A DNA stretch of 64,000 bases, from assembly GCA_000953695.1 (NCBI GenBank), contig LN554847.1, positions 62,001 through 126,000 on the forward strand, written 5' to 3'. The translations under genes were made by a program, and so were the position numbers. Below are positions 1 through 11,583 of this stretch, in pieces (within the stretch, counting starts at the first letter, position 1; each line of letters starts with the position of its first letter). The notes beneath the pieces were generated by a model. That model was given only the letters and a program-made list of their open reading frames with translations. It was not told the origin of the DNA and did not search any database. This DNA comes from Aliivibrio wodanis. Lineage in GTDB: Bacteria; Pseudomonadota; Gammaproteobacteria; Enterobacterales; Vibrionaceae.

Positions 1-742
1 CAACACCTCCAGGCCCTGCCACATAGACATTACCTTGCTGATCAACCGCAATACCATCGGCCATTATTTCAGAATTTGAAGGCGATTTAACGATAGCAAA
101 GCGAGTTTTATTTGTGATGCTTTCTCCTTTTACATCAAAACGATATACCCAACCATCGACAGTGTCGGCAACGTATAAAAGAGATTCATCAGGAGAAAAA
201 GCAATACCATTTGGTAATGTTATTTCTCCTGATACTAGCTTAAGATCGCCATTTGAGTAGCGGTAAATACCTCTTACTGGTTGCTCTTCTTTTGCTTTTT
301 GTGGGCCATATCCTTGAATACCAAACGGAGGATCGGTAAACCAAATACTGTCATCACTTTTGATTGTTAAATCATTTGGACTATTTAATGGTTTTCCTTT
401 GAATGATGTAGCAACAATGACTTTCTCGCCATTATCTTGTCTATAAGATAATTTTCTATCATGGCGAGCAGCCCATAAATTTCCTTTAGGATCAATAGCA
501 AGACCGTTTGCATAACCCGAGTTTTTATCAAAGACGCTCAGTTCTCCGTTAGAATCGTACGAGTAAGTTGTATGGTTTGGAATATCACTAAATAAAAAAC
601 GTTGATGATCCACATCCCATACTGGGCCTTCGACAAAACCAAACGTATCACCAATGAGGGTTGAGTTTTTCTGTACAACAGAGTGAGCTGAAGCGTTCAT
701 GGATAAAGCGGTTAATATTGCTATAAATAAAGTCTTTTTCAT
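1..742 (-). CDS. SMP-30/gluconolactonase family protein (C-terminus cut by window edge)
   Basis: Read from the ATG at 742 on the minus strand, the frame is open to the window edge (about 247 residues). It starts MKKTLFIAILTALSMNASA, a signal peptide with an A-x-A cleavage site, so the protein is exported. The beta-propeller motifs of the SMP-30/gluconolactonase/LRE family are visible: FVEGPVW (metal-ligand Glu), LNSPNDL (metal-ligand Asn), WFTDPPFG, LPNGIAF and DGIAVD. Family members are metal-dependent lactonases acting on sugar lactones; the exact substrate cannot be read here. It is divergent from the LysR gene at 935 across about 190 bp, so that regulator is its natural candidate controller. 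Confidence 0.85.
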   Translation of the reverse strand, partial: MKKTLFIAILTALSMNASAHSVVQKNSTLIGDTFGFVEGPVWDVDHQRFLFSDIPNHTTYSYDSNGELSVFDKNSGYANGLAIDPKGNLWAARHDRKLSYRQDNGEKVIVATSFKGKPLNSPNDLTIKSDDSIWFTDPPFGIQGYGPQKAKEEQPVRGIYRYSNGDLKLVSGEITLPNGIAFSPDESLLYVADTVDGWVYRFDVKGESITNKTRFAIVKSPSNSEIMADGIAVDQQGNVYVAGPGGV

Positions 743-934
743 CTGATTTATCTCTTAAATTTGATCGGTGTGAATAAATGTTTTACTTTAATTTCATTAA
801 GCACAGCGCTTAATAAGAAATAATTAAAGTGTTTATTACGTCCTACACATTGTTTATTTTTTTATCTTAATGGATTGCCATTAGCAGAAAAACAATAGAA
901 AATGAACTCATTGTTTACTAAATGGAGTTAATTG

Positions 935-1831
935 GTGAATTTGACATATTTACAAACCTTTCTTGTTGTCGCTGAAGAGAGCAGCTTTACTAAAGCTGCA
1001 GAGATTCTTGATGTGTCTAAAGGTTTGGTTTCTCGCCATGTTCAACGTCTTGAAGAAACATTGAATACAAAACTTTTTCATAGAACGACTCGTTCCATTA
1101 GCCTTACCGAGGTTGGAGAAGAGTTGTATACCAAGGCGAAACAAATTCAGTTGTTGGCCATTGAAGCTGAAATGCGTATCAAGGATCTTACGCAAGAAGT
1201 GAGTGGTGATTTGAAAGTTACGGCACCAATAGAGTTTGGACGAGCGTTATGTCGTCATATCATTCCTTCTTTTAGAGAGCTTTACCCTAAAATAAATTTA
1301 GTTCTTGATTTTGGTCCTATGAAAAAGAAAATTGAATCGGGGGATTTTGATGTGGCTTTTAGGGCTTATGATGAATTACCCAATGATGTTGTAGCCAAAG
1401 ATCTAGGGTTTATTCGAAATGTATTGGTTTCTAGTGCCAGTTACGTTAAAAATCATGAGCAGAATGTAATTGAAGACATACATCGATGTGATTTTATTCT
1501 TAATAGCCAAAATGAACGTTGGAATCAGTTAGAGTTAATTAAAGATAAGCAGAAGTATAATGTTGAAGTTACAGGTACTCTTAGCTCAAATACCTACAGT
1601 TCAATATTAGAATTAGTTTTGCAAGGAGTAGGTATTGCAAGCCTACCTTATTACTTAGTTGAAGAGCTTCTTGAAAGTAATGAACTTATTCAGATTTTTC
1701 CTGAATGGTCAGTTAAGGCTCATAAGTTCAGTATGGTATATGCACAAAGACGAGTTACGCCTAAAAAATTGGTTACCTTTAATCAGGTTGTAACTCAATG
1801 GTTAGAATCTAATCATTTATATACGATATAA
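935..1831 (+). CDS. LysR-family transcriptional regulator
   Basis: The N-terminal winged helix-turn-helix (LQTFLVVAEESSFTKAAEIL, then VSRHVQRLEETLNTKLFHRTTR) and the following substrate-binding domain are typical of the CrgA/DmlR-like LysR branch, about 298 residues. I prefer the GTG at 935 (MNLTYL) over the TTG one codon upstream because GGAG at 924-927 gives a 7-nt spacing to it. It is divergent from the SMP-30 lactonase gene, a common regulator-target layout. The effector is unknown. Confidence 0.9.
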   Translation: MNLTYLQTFLVVAEESSFTKAAEILDVSKGLVSRHVQRLEETLNTKLFHRTTRSISLTEVGEELYTKAKQIQLLAIEAEMRIKDLTQEVSGDLKVTAPIEFGRALCRHIIPSFRELYPKINLVLDFGPMKKKIESGDFDVAFRAYDELPNDVVAKDLGFIRNVLVSSASYVKNHEQNVIEDIHRCDFILNSQNERWNQLELIKDKQKYNVEVTGTLSSNTYSSILELVLQGVGIASLPYYLVEELLESNELIQIFPEWSVKAHKFSMVYAQRRVTPKKLVTFNQVVTQWLESNHLYTI

Positions 1832-2013
1832 GGATTTGAATTTTAAATAATGGCCTTTTATTACAATTGTTAAATTAAATAGTGTTGTTCTGTAATTATT
1901 AGGTTTCATCTTGGTTGTAAACGACAAAAACCTTACTCTTTATAGGGTAAAAGTCTGGTTTCATCAAATGGAAGTGGTAGCATTATCTTGTATGTTATTT
2001 AAGGAACAGAAAA

Positions 2014-2199
2014 ATGGTTACTACCACTCCAACGCGTTTTAAGGTGAAAGTGAACACACATAAAGGAAGTTCTTATTGGACACTTAGCGGTTCCACAACC
2101 ATTTTTGAAGATGCGGTTGTATTTACTATGGAATCTATGCCTGACTTCTTTAGGCAATCACTTAATCAGGATTCTATTGAGTTACTGCCTGTTGAGTAG
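2014..2199 (+). CDS. Small hypothetical protein, 61 aa
   Basis: A short reading frame with a good ribosome binding site (AAGGAA at 2001-2006) 7 nt before the ATG. The product has no signal peptide or membrane segment and looks like a small soluble alpha/beta protein (SSYWTLSGSTTIFEDAVVFTM in the middle, acidic tail ending LLPVE). A hairpin follows at 2250-2270. I do not recognise a family. The SD, terminator and composition favour a real gene, but no function can be given. Confidence 0.6.
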   Translation: MVTTTPTRFKVKVNTHKGSSYWTLSGSTTIFEDAVVFTMESMPDFFRQSLNQDSIELLPVE

Positions 2200-2249
2200 A
2201 TTTCTATAATCATGAATTGTCTATTAATCTTGATTGATCGAGTGTTAAT

Positions 2250-2270
2250 TAAAGGGTGAAAGGCCCTTTA
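2250..2270 (+). terminator. Possible rho-independent terminator
   Basis: TAAAGGG and CCCTTTA form a 7-bp stem with a 7-nt loop, followed by a weak T-containing tract (TTATT). It lies 50 bp after the small gene ending at 2199. Confidence 0.45.
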
Positions 2271-5410
<3,140 letters not shown>

Positions 5411-5420
5411 CTTATATAAC

Positions 5421-5453
5421 AAAGCCCTCTTATGAACTTAAGAGGGCTTTTAC
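5421..5453. terminator. Bidirectional rho-independent terminator
   Basis: A 12-bp perfect stem (AAAGCCCTCTTA with TAAGAGGGCTTT at 5439-5450) with a 6-nt loop and A/T tracts on both sides. It separates the convergent glucosidase and mepA genes. Confidence 0.85.
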
Positions 5454-5468
5454 TTTAATATCTGTTAT

Positions 5469-6290
5469 TCAAGATTTATTATTTTCAGCAACACCTAACA
5501 TTTTTATGCATTGCGGCGGCATGACAGGAGGCGCTTTCTTTTTCTTTTGTGGTGTTGGATTTAATCGCCAACTCTTTGCCTCGTAACCACAACCATCTCC
5601 TTCTGGTGGCTTTGCTTGGTTAATGCAGCTATCATCTTCTTTGGGACAATTAAGACGCACATGCATATGTGAACTGTGTCCCCACCAAGGACGAACTTTA
5701 CGCAGCCATTGGCTATCGTTTGTCTCTTGTTCACACAATTTTTCTTTGATAATAGAGTTCACAAAAATGCGTGCCACTCTTTCATCTTGCGCTGCGGCTT
5801 TAATTAAATCAAAGTGTTCAGACTGCCAAAATTCATTGCGGATCGAATCAGTAGGTTTATCAACAAGGCTAATAGAGTAGGGCTGTTTAAGTTCTGCTTC
5901 TGTTAGTGGTTGGTCTAATAGTCGTAACCAAATATCAACATCTAGGCCTGTTTGATGACTTGAGTGACCGTGAGAGAAACGTCCCCCTTTTGGCAAAGAT
6001 ACATCAGCAATTAAGAGTTGTTTGTTAAAATCTTTTTTAGAGATACGAGCAAGATCTTTAATAAAATTAATGGTCTCAGAGTGTGCAAAATAACGCTTTC
6101 GTTCACTTCTAACCACCTGATAGCCAATTCCCGTTAAAGGTAATGCATCTGCACCTTCAAGGCAGCCATTGGCATAACTACCAATAGATTCAATTGATTG
6201 TTCCGTTGGAACTTGCATTGATTCCCAAGGAGTAGCATTAACCGCTAAACTAGAACAGCTAAGATATAAAGCAATGAGATGATAACGCAT
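5469..6290 (-). CDS. mepA: Penicillin-insensitive murein endopeptidase MepA
   Basis: A 273-residue exported protein (N-terminal signal peptide, MRYHLIALYLSCSSLAVNA). MepA cleaves the D-alanyl-meso-diaminopimelate cross-link in periplasmic peptidoglycan. LAS-type zinc-peptidase motifs are present: SSHQTGLDVDIWL supplies the H-x6-D ligands and WGHSSHMHVRL the H-x-H set. The family landmarks SIGSYANGCLEGA and GGRFSHGHSSHQ also fit, and the length matches E. coli MepA. It is a single gene, convergent with the glucosidase and separated from it by a bidirectional terminator. Confidence 0.93.
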   Translation of the reverse strand: MRYHLIALYLSCSSLAVNATPWESMQVPTEQSIESIGSYANGCLEGADALPLTGIGYQVVRSERKRYFAHSETINFIKDLARISKKDFNKQLLIADVSLPKGGRFSHGHSSHQTGLDVDIWLRLLDQPLTEAELKQPYSISLVDKPTDSIRNEFWQSEHFDLIKAAAQDERVARIFVNSIIKEKLCEQETNDSQWLRKVRPWWGHSSHMHVRLNCPKEDDSCINQAKPPEGDGCGYEAKSWRLNPTPQKKKKAPPVMPPQCIKMLGVAENNKS

Positions 6291-6610
6291 TAATAAGACT
6301 CGCTATTATAATATTTAACTAGTGTTTTTGTGATACAAAAGCATGAAATCATCCTTTGTATTCTTGTGATAAACAGCAATGATAATAACGGAAAAATGAG
6401 TATATGGTAATACTTGTCCCTATAAATATAAGGGTATAAATAATAAGGGTAAATATACGGATTTGTTAAGTACGAAATCCTGATTTTATAAATAAATTTA
6501 AGATTACATACTTAATATGGCATCTGTTTCTCATTCTGAGGGATTAAATTCAGGTAAGTTCGTGTTTTCAGGCCGATATAATAATTATGATTGATTAAGA
6601 GAAGAAAAAG
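6291..6610. other. AT-rich intergenic region, nothing recognised
   Basis: It contains the mepA promoter side and the leader of the small membrane protein. No frame, RNA or repeat could be supported on either strand. Confidence 0.4.
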
Positions 6611-6823
6611 ATGAAGCTTTTTTGGTGGAATTTAAATAATAAAGAAAAGTCACAACGTTCGTTCTTTTTAGCACCATTTTGTTTATTGTTACTATTAAAC
6701 CCAAGTCCAGAAGGCTTTTTTATTCTTAACAAGTACATAGTATGCAGTTTTGGGATCTTGGTTTTTGTATGCCAAGGTTTTTATTATAAGAATAAATCAA
6801 AGAAAGAAATCACTAAGAAATAA
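6611..6823 (+). CDS. Small membrane protein, 70 aa
   Basis: The short product has two hydrophobic stretches (LAPFCLLLLLN and YIVCSFGILVFVCQGFYY) separated by a proline-containing turn, and a lysine-rich tail (KNKSKKEITKK), which suggests a two-pass inner-membrane protein with a cytoplasmic C-terminus. AAGAGAAG lies 5-12 nt before the ATG as ribosome binding site. I do not recognise a family and there is no operon partner; it could be a stand-alone stress-type small membrane protein, which is a guess. Confidence 0.5.
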   Translation: MKLFWWNLNNKEKSQRSFFLAPFCLLLLLNPSPEGFFILNKYIVCSFGILVFVCQGFYYKNKSKKEITKK

Positions 6824-7069
6824 TAATAATTTGAATTATAAGTCTATTATTTGTTTAAATGGTAGTTATATCACAATTTAAATAACATAAATATCAGTTG
6901 AAAATAAATGAAATTAAGAGTCGGGTCTCATTATATAAATAGAGGAACTCTTGACTGTTAGGTTTGAGACTTATGTATCAAATAGTGACATAACCAGATG
7001 ATATAAATGCACAAAATACACTTGCAAAAAGTAGGTGTAATAATGTCATTATGATTCTGGAGTAGTAGT

Positions 7070-8599
7070 ATGCAAGACAGTAATGCACGATTTCCCACGA
7101 TAGCTAAAATTCTCATTCTTAGACAATTTTTATGGGGCGCAGCCTTCTATGGTGCCTTTGTACTTTTAACTAAGTTTTTCCTTAATGATCTTAATTATAG
7201 CGAAGCTGATACGATTATGATGATGGGGGCTTTTGGTGCCGTAGGTCCTGTATTTTCAGCGGTGGGTGGCTTTTTAGCGGATAAATTTATCGGTGCGTTC
7301 CGTGCTGTATATATTGGTTATGCGACCTATCTAGTCGGTTTTTTATTGTTAGGTATTGGCGCAAGTCAGCTTAATGTGCCAATGAGTATTTTAGCTATTG
7401 CATTGATTGGTTTTGCTCGTGGTTTGTCTGCGACATGCCCAACTGTGTTGTTTGGTAATTCATACTCTGAAACTAACCGCGAAGCTTTCCAACAAGGTCT
7501 TACGGTTAACTATTCAATTAATAATCTTGGTTCTTTTTCTGCTAAATACCTTTTTCCTTTTTTAATCACTTATCTAGCATACCAAGGTGTTTTCTTTTTA
7601 TCTGCATTATTAATGGCGCTCACCTTGATTCTCTTTTATAAGTATCGTAAAGAGTTGGCAAGTGTGGGTAATGATTTAGATAAAGCACCATTATCAGTAA
7701 AAACTTGGGTATCATTCTTTGCCGGTTCAGCAGCAATGCTTGGCTTAATATTTTGGATTTTCTCAAACCTTGATACGGGTAAATACATTCTTTATGCATT
7801 AGGTTTTGGTGCTATTGGTTACTTCATTTATGAAATCACAAAAGCAACGCGTGCATTCCAATACAAAATGGTAGCAGTGCTGATCACCGTTTGTATCTTA
7901 ATTGTGTTCTATTTTTTCTATGGTCAAATGTTCACGTCAATGAACATGTACGCAATTAACTTAATGGACGATACCTTACTTGGCTTTATTCCTATTCACC
8001 CTGAATCAAATATGGCGTTCAACCCGCTATGGTGTTTTGTGCTTGGTGGGCCAATGATCCAATTTTACGCATGGTTAGATCGTAAAGGTTACTCACCAAC
8101 TATTCCAACTAAAATTGCAGGGGCATTTATGCTAACTACTATTGCGTTTAGTTTGTTGGGGTTCTCTGCTGGGACGATGGGAGAAAACGGAAAAATCTCA
8201 GCGGATTGGATTCTATTTGTTCACTTTTTCCAATCAGGTGCAGAGCTGATTGTTGGCGCACTAGGCGCTGGGTTTATTTTTGAAATGGTACCACGTTATC
8301 TTGCTGCATTTTCAATTGGTTTACGCGCTGTCGCTATCTCATTAAGTGGTATTTTAGCGGCGGTAATAGCAACAAAAATCGCTTTACCGAAAGATATCGT
8401 ATTTACGCCAGAAGTGGTGGAGACGGTATATACCAGTTATTTTTATATGCTAGCGCAAGTGGCTGCATTTATGGCGGTATTGACCTTAGGGTTATCTAAA
8501 GTAATTCAAAGATTAATTGCTCGTGGAGAAGAGTTAGAGGCAGAAGAAGCCTTACAAGCAAAAGATGAAGTACCTATGGAGCCAAAAGCTCAAAATTAG
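7070..8599 (+). CDS. POT/PTR2-family proton-coupled oligopeptide transporter
   Basis: A 509-residue polytopic MFS protein with about 12-14 hydrophobic segments. The PTR2 signature region is visible as NYSINNLGSFSAKYLFP, and the paired segment GADAD-type loop is represented by GGFLADKFIG. Family members import di- and tripeptides with protons across the inner membrane. The C-terminal tail is charged (EELEAEEALQAKDE). It is monocistronic, followed by a repeat element rather than another gene. Substrate could be peptides or nitrate/other solutes as in wider POT members; bacterial context favours peptides. Confidence 0.8.
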   Translation: MQDSNARFPTIAKILILRQFLWGAAFYGAFVLLTKFFLNDLNYSEADTIMMMGAFGAVGPVFSAVGGFLADKFIGAFRAVYIGYATYLVGFLLLGIGASQLNVPMSILAIALIGFARGLSATCPTVLFGNSYSETNREAFQQGLTVNYSINNLGSFSAKYLFPFLITYLAYQGVFFLSALLMALTLILFYKYRKELASVGNDLDKAPLSVKTWVSFFAGSAAMLGLIFWIFSNLDTGKYILYALGFGAIGYFIYEITKATRAFQYKMVAVLITVCILIVFYFFYGQMFTSMNMYAINLMDDTLLGFIPIHPESNMAFNPLWCFVLGGPMIQFYAWLDRKGYSPTIPTKIAGAFMLTTIAFSLLGFSAGTMGENGKISADWILFVHFFQSGAELIVGALGAGFIFEMVPRYLAAFSIGLRAVAISLSGILAAVIATKIALPKDIVFTPEVVETVYTSYFYMLAQVAAFMAVLTLGLSKVIQRLIARGEELEAEEALQAKDEVPMEPKAQN

Positions 8600-8603
8600 T
8601 TTA

Positions 8604-8769
8604 ATACCAATTCCAGTAATTCTCTAGTCATTATTACTGGTTAAATCACATAATAGCTTCGTTAAAAATTATTTAAATAGAATAACTATTTATCAGAATT
8701 TTTGCCTTGCTCTTAAGTGGTTTTCCTGCGTAATAAATAGACCATTTAGTTAATGGCAATGGTATAAGA
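8604..8769. repeat. Candidate MITE-like intergenic element
   Basis: The segment starts AATACCAATTCCAGTAA and ends TTAATGGCAATGGTAT. Its two ends are imperfect inverted repeats (about 13 of 16 positions match). An internal 8-bp hairpin (CCAGTAAT/ATTACTGG, 8613-8640) lies just inside the left end. No coding capacity. Size near 165 bp and these ends fit small non-autonomous elements that are common between genes in Vibrionaceae; I saw no second copy in this window. Confidence 0.45.
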
Positions 8770-8796
8770 GAAGCTAATTAATGTTATAAGTAATAC

Positions 8797-8834
8797 AAAA
8801 AAGCAGCACTAATGGTTTATTAGGCTGCTTTTTT
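8797..8834 (-). terminator. Rho-independent terminator of the cheX-like gene
   Basis: An 11-bp perfect stem (AAAAAAGCAGC/GCTGCTTTTTT) about 20 bp past the stop codon of the minus-strand gene, with a T tract on that strand. It could also act on plus-strand transcripts. Confidence 0.85.
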
Positions 8835-8854
8835 AGTATCACAAATTGAATTTT

Positions 8855-9316
8855 CTATTCAAAAGAAACTTCAATAAATACCATCCCATACTCAGAGCTT
8901 AAAGGGATCAAAACGATTTTATCTTTAGATTGATGGCTAATCGTATGATTTTCACCAGAAACAACCATAGGTGTTGCCATATCAAACTCAAAACCTTGTT
9001 CGCTTAAAGTTCGCTTTGCTCCACCTGCAACCATGTTGGTGATTTCACCTACCATATCAATGACATCAACATCAATTTCGTGGTGAACCTCGCCAACCAT
9101 TTTCTTCATTGTCATGAGTGCTAATTTTTTCTCGAAAGTAACAGACAATGAGCCTTTTAAGTCAGGGGTCGTCATACCGATAAGACCAGAGACATCACCT
9201 TTTGCAAAGCCTCCTTTTTTTAACATCGGCTTCTGAGGTGTTAATTGAATACTTGACATTGTGCTTAATACATTAATCAATGCACTTAGAAAAGGGTTTA
9301 TAAATTCAGCTTTCAT
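8855..9316 (-). CDS. CheX-like chemotaxis phosphatase
   Basis: A 153-residue cytoplasmic protein with the CheC/CheX/FliY phosphatase-like signature: DMVGEITNMVAGGAKRTL, which contains the E-x2-N pair used to attack phospho-CheY. The opening (EFINPFLSALINVL) and the closing EYGMVFIEVSFE match CheX folds. In other bacteria CheX dimers dephosphorylate CheY-P. There are no other chemotaxis genes beside it, so its partner response regulator must be encoded elsewhere. It has its own terminator. Confidence 0.8.
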   Translation of the reverse strand: MKAEFINPFLSALINVLSTMSSIQLTPQKPMLKKGGFAKGDVSGLIGMTTPDLKGSLSVTFEKKLALMTMKKMVGEVHHEIDVDVIDMVGEITNMVAGGAKRTLSEQGFEFDMATPMVVSGENHTISHQSKDKIVLIPLSSEYGMVFIEVSFE

Positions 9317-9461
9317 TATTATATTTTCATTATTATGAATTAGGGTTTAAAGTTTACCATTTTTTAACATCCAGTACTCTAACTACTTTGTAAATGATTA
9401 GTACTTAAAGGAGAAAGGTTTTTAAATTAATCTTATAATTTTGATATTTAATAAATAAATC

Positions 9462-10355
9462 CTATTCATTCCAAATTTTATTTTCAAAATAATCAGCCAA
9501 AAAATCGATTAGAGCCCTTACAGCAGGGGAGAGATGCCTTCGGGAGGGGTATAAAACAAAAATATCCATGGATTGAGGTGTCCAGCTCGGAAGCACTTGT
9601 TTTAATGTTCCGTTTTGAATTAGAGAATGAACTAAATAAGTGGGCTGCATTGTAATGCCAGCACCATGCACTGCTGCCTCCATTAAAGCTGTTGCTTCAT
9701 TTGCTGTTAAACGACACTTTATCTCAACAGAACGATACTCTTTTTCTTGTCTTAGATGCCAAATATGACGCTCAAAATTTTTATATCCTAAGCAGGAATG
9801 ATTTAATAGATCTTCTGGTGTCTGAATTTGAGAATTAGTCGTGAGATAATGTTCACTTGCGACTAATACTGAGTGGCATTTTGCAATGGGTTTCCCTATA
9901 AGAGTAGGATCAGGTGAAGAAGCAATTCGAATGGCGAGATCAATACGATTTTTAATTAAATCAGTCGCGACATCTTGTATATCGACATCAATACTAACTT
10001 TGGAATGAACAGCCATAAACTCAGTAAGTGCTGCCATTAACTGAGAATGCCCAAAAGACATACTTACCGCGAGGCGAATACTGCCGCGAATTTCACCTAA
10101 AGGTTGTATTTGGTTAACGATGTTATCAGCTGTTTCTACCCATTGCTGTATTTCTGCTAAGTACTGCACCCCGATAGTGGTTAGTGACACTTTTCGGGTT
10201 GTTCTATGTAATAGGCGGGTATTAAGCCAAGCCTCCATTGCTTCAACATAACGAGTCACCATAGAACGAGACATCTCAAGACGTTCTGCTGTTGCCGTAA
10301 AACTTTCAGAGTGAGCGACATCAATAAATACTTTAGCTGCGGTTACTTTATCCAT
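9462..10355 (-). CDS. LysR-family transcriptional regulator
   Basis: 297 residues with an N-terminal helix-turn-helix (AKVFIDVAHSESFTATAERL, MSRSMVTRYVEAMEAWLNTR, LLHRTTRKVSLT) and a periplasmic-binding-protein-like effector domain. It is transcribed away from the MBL-fold gene at 10468 across 112 bp, so it probably controls that gene and itself. The inducer is unknown. Confidence 0.9.
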   Translation of the reverse strand: MDKVTAAKVFIDVAHSESFTATAERLEMSRSMVTRYVEAMEAWLNTRLLHRTTRKVSLTTIGVQYLAEIQQWVETADNIVNQIQPLGEIRGSIRLAVSMSFGHSQLMAALTEFMAVHSKVSIDVDIQDVATDLIKNRIDLAIRIASSPDPTLIGKPIAKCHSVLVASEHYLTTNSQIQTPEDLLNHSCLGYKNFERHIWHLRQEKEYRSVEIKCRLTANEATALMEAAVHGAGITMQPTYLVHSLIQNGTLKQVLPSWTPQSMDIFVLYPSRRHLSPAVRALIDFLADYFENKIWNE

Positions 10356-10467
10356 TCATTTGCTCGATATTTGAAATAATGATGTTCATTATTGGTTATA
10401 TATTTGAACAGTTTAACTAACTACACTCTTTCTTGTCTCTACTAAATACAGAAATAAGGAATTAATT

Positions 10468-11334
10468 ATGAAAAAATTGGCGTTACTTACTTTATCTATG
10501 ATGGCAGCAACTTCAGCATTTGCCTCTAATGAAAAGCCACTTACTTTTAAAATATATAATGCACCTTCTGATAGTTTTAATGTGAATTCGACTCTAATTT
10601 ATGGAGAGAAAGAAGCCGTAGTCATTGACGCGGGGTTTACCAAATCAGACGCCCTGAAAATTGCAGCAAATGTATTAGATTCAGGGAAGTCATTAACGAC
10701 AATTTTTATCAGTCAAGCGGATCCTGATTACTATTTTGGTGCAGAAACACTTAAACAACTCTTCCCTGAAGTTAACGTGTTTGCCACTCCAAAAGTGCGT
10801 GAAACCATTGAGAAAAAAATGGCAAGAAAAATGACATTTTGGGCTCCTAAAATGGGAGATAATGCCCCAACGTCTCCTATTCTTCCACAGGCCTATTCTA
10901 AATCATCTTTTTTTATTGAAGGGCATAAAGTTGAAATCAAAGGCACGACAGGTGTATTGGGTCACCGTCCATATCTTTGGATACCATCAGAAAAAGCGAT
11001 TGTTGGTAATGTAGGTATTTACAATGATATGCCTGTTTGGATGGTTGATTCACAAACGCAGGAACAGTTAGATGCTTGGTCAGTGCAACTAAGTGAGATG
11101 AAAGAACTCAGCCCTGTAGTTGTTATTCCGGGTCATATGAAAGCGAATTCGAAGACAGATTTAAGTGCAATCAATTATACCGAAGAATATCTAGATGCCT
11201 TTAAGCAAGCAAAATCGTCGAGTAAAAACAGTAAGCAACTTATTGATAAAATGATGGTTCATTACCCATCTCCAACAGTATCAACAACTTTAAGTCTTGG
11301 TGCTAAGGTGCATATGGGTGAGGTATCATGGTAA
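10468..11334 (+). CDS. Exported MBL-fold protein with degenerate metal motif
   Basis: 288 residues with a clear signal peptide (MKKLALLTLSMMAATSAFA). The fold pattern is metallo-beta-lactamase-like: a strand leading to EAVVIDAGF, a later GTTGVLGHRPYLWIP, and VVVIPGHM near residue 225. The central H-x-H-x-D-H motif is replaced by SQADPDYYFG (residues 82-91): Gln83 and Asp85 take the place of the two histidines, Asp87 is kept, Tyr88 replaces the last histidine. It may bind a different metal set or none. SD AAGGAA precedes the ATG. It is divergent from a LysR gene and followed by a terminator. Confidence 0.8.
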   Translation: MKKLALLTLSMMAATSAFASNEKPLTFKIYNAPSDSFNVNSTLIYGEKEAVVIDAGFTKSDALKIAANVLDSGKSLTTIFISQADPDYYFGAETLKQLFPEVNVFATPKVRETIEKKMARKMTFWAPKMGDNAPTSPILPQAYSKSSFFIEGHKVEIKGTTGVLGHRPYLWIPSEKAIVGNVGIYNDMPVWMVDSQTQEQLDAWSVQLSEMKELSPVVVIPGHMKANSKTDLSAINYTEEYLDAFKQAKSSSKNSKQLIDKMMVHYPSPTVSTTLSLGAKVHMGEVSW

Positions 11335-11375
11335 AAGTAGCACCCTAGCTATTTATATTAAGCAATAAATTTAAG

Positions 11376-11410
11376 TTTGCAGTGGTCAAAAGGCACTGCA
11401 AATATTTGTA
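11376..11410 (+). terminator. Probable rho-independent terminator
   Basis: TTTGCAGTG and CACTGCAAA (11394-11402) make a 9-bp stem with a 9-nt loop, followed by TATTTGTATTTT. It follows the MBL-fold gene by 41 bp. Confidence 0.65.
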
Positions 11411-11583
11411 TTTTAATACTACCGTCATTTAACGATTTTCTGTTATGTGACGATTTATCATATATAAACAGTCCTCACTATAAAAACACTATCAAATCAG
11501 TCATTTTCACTAGCCATATAGTGAGAAAGCAACCTTACTTGCGTGATATTATTTAGGTATCGAAGTGTAATAAAGGAAATGTA

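Noticed and set aside
950-1195. Minus-strand open frame inside the first LysR gene
   Set aside because: Antisense shadow of a strongly supported LysR gene, with no start signal or family similarity.
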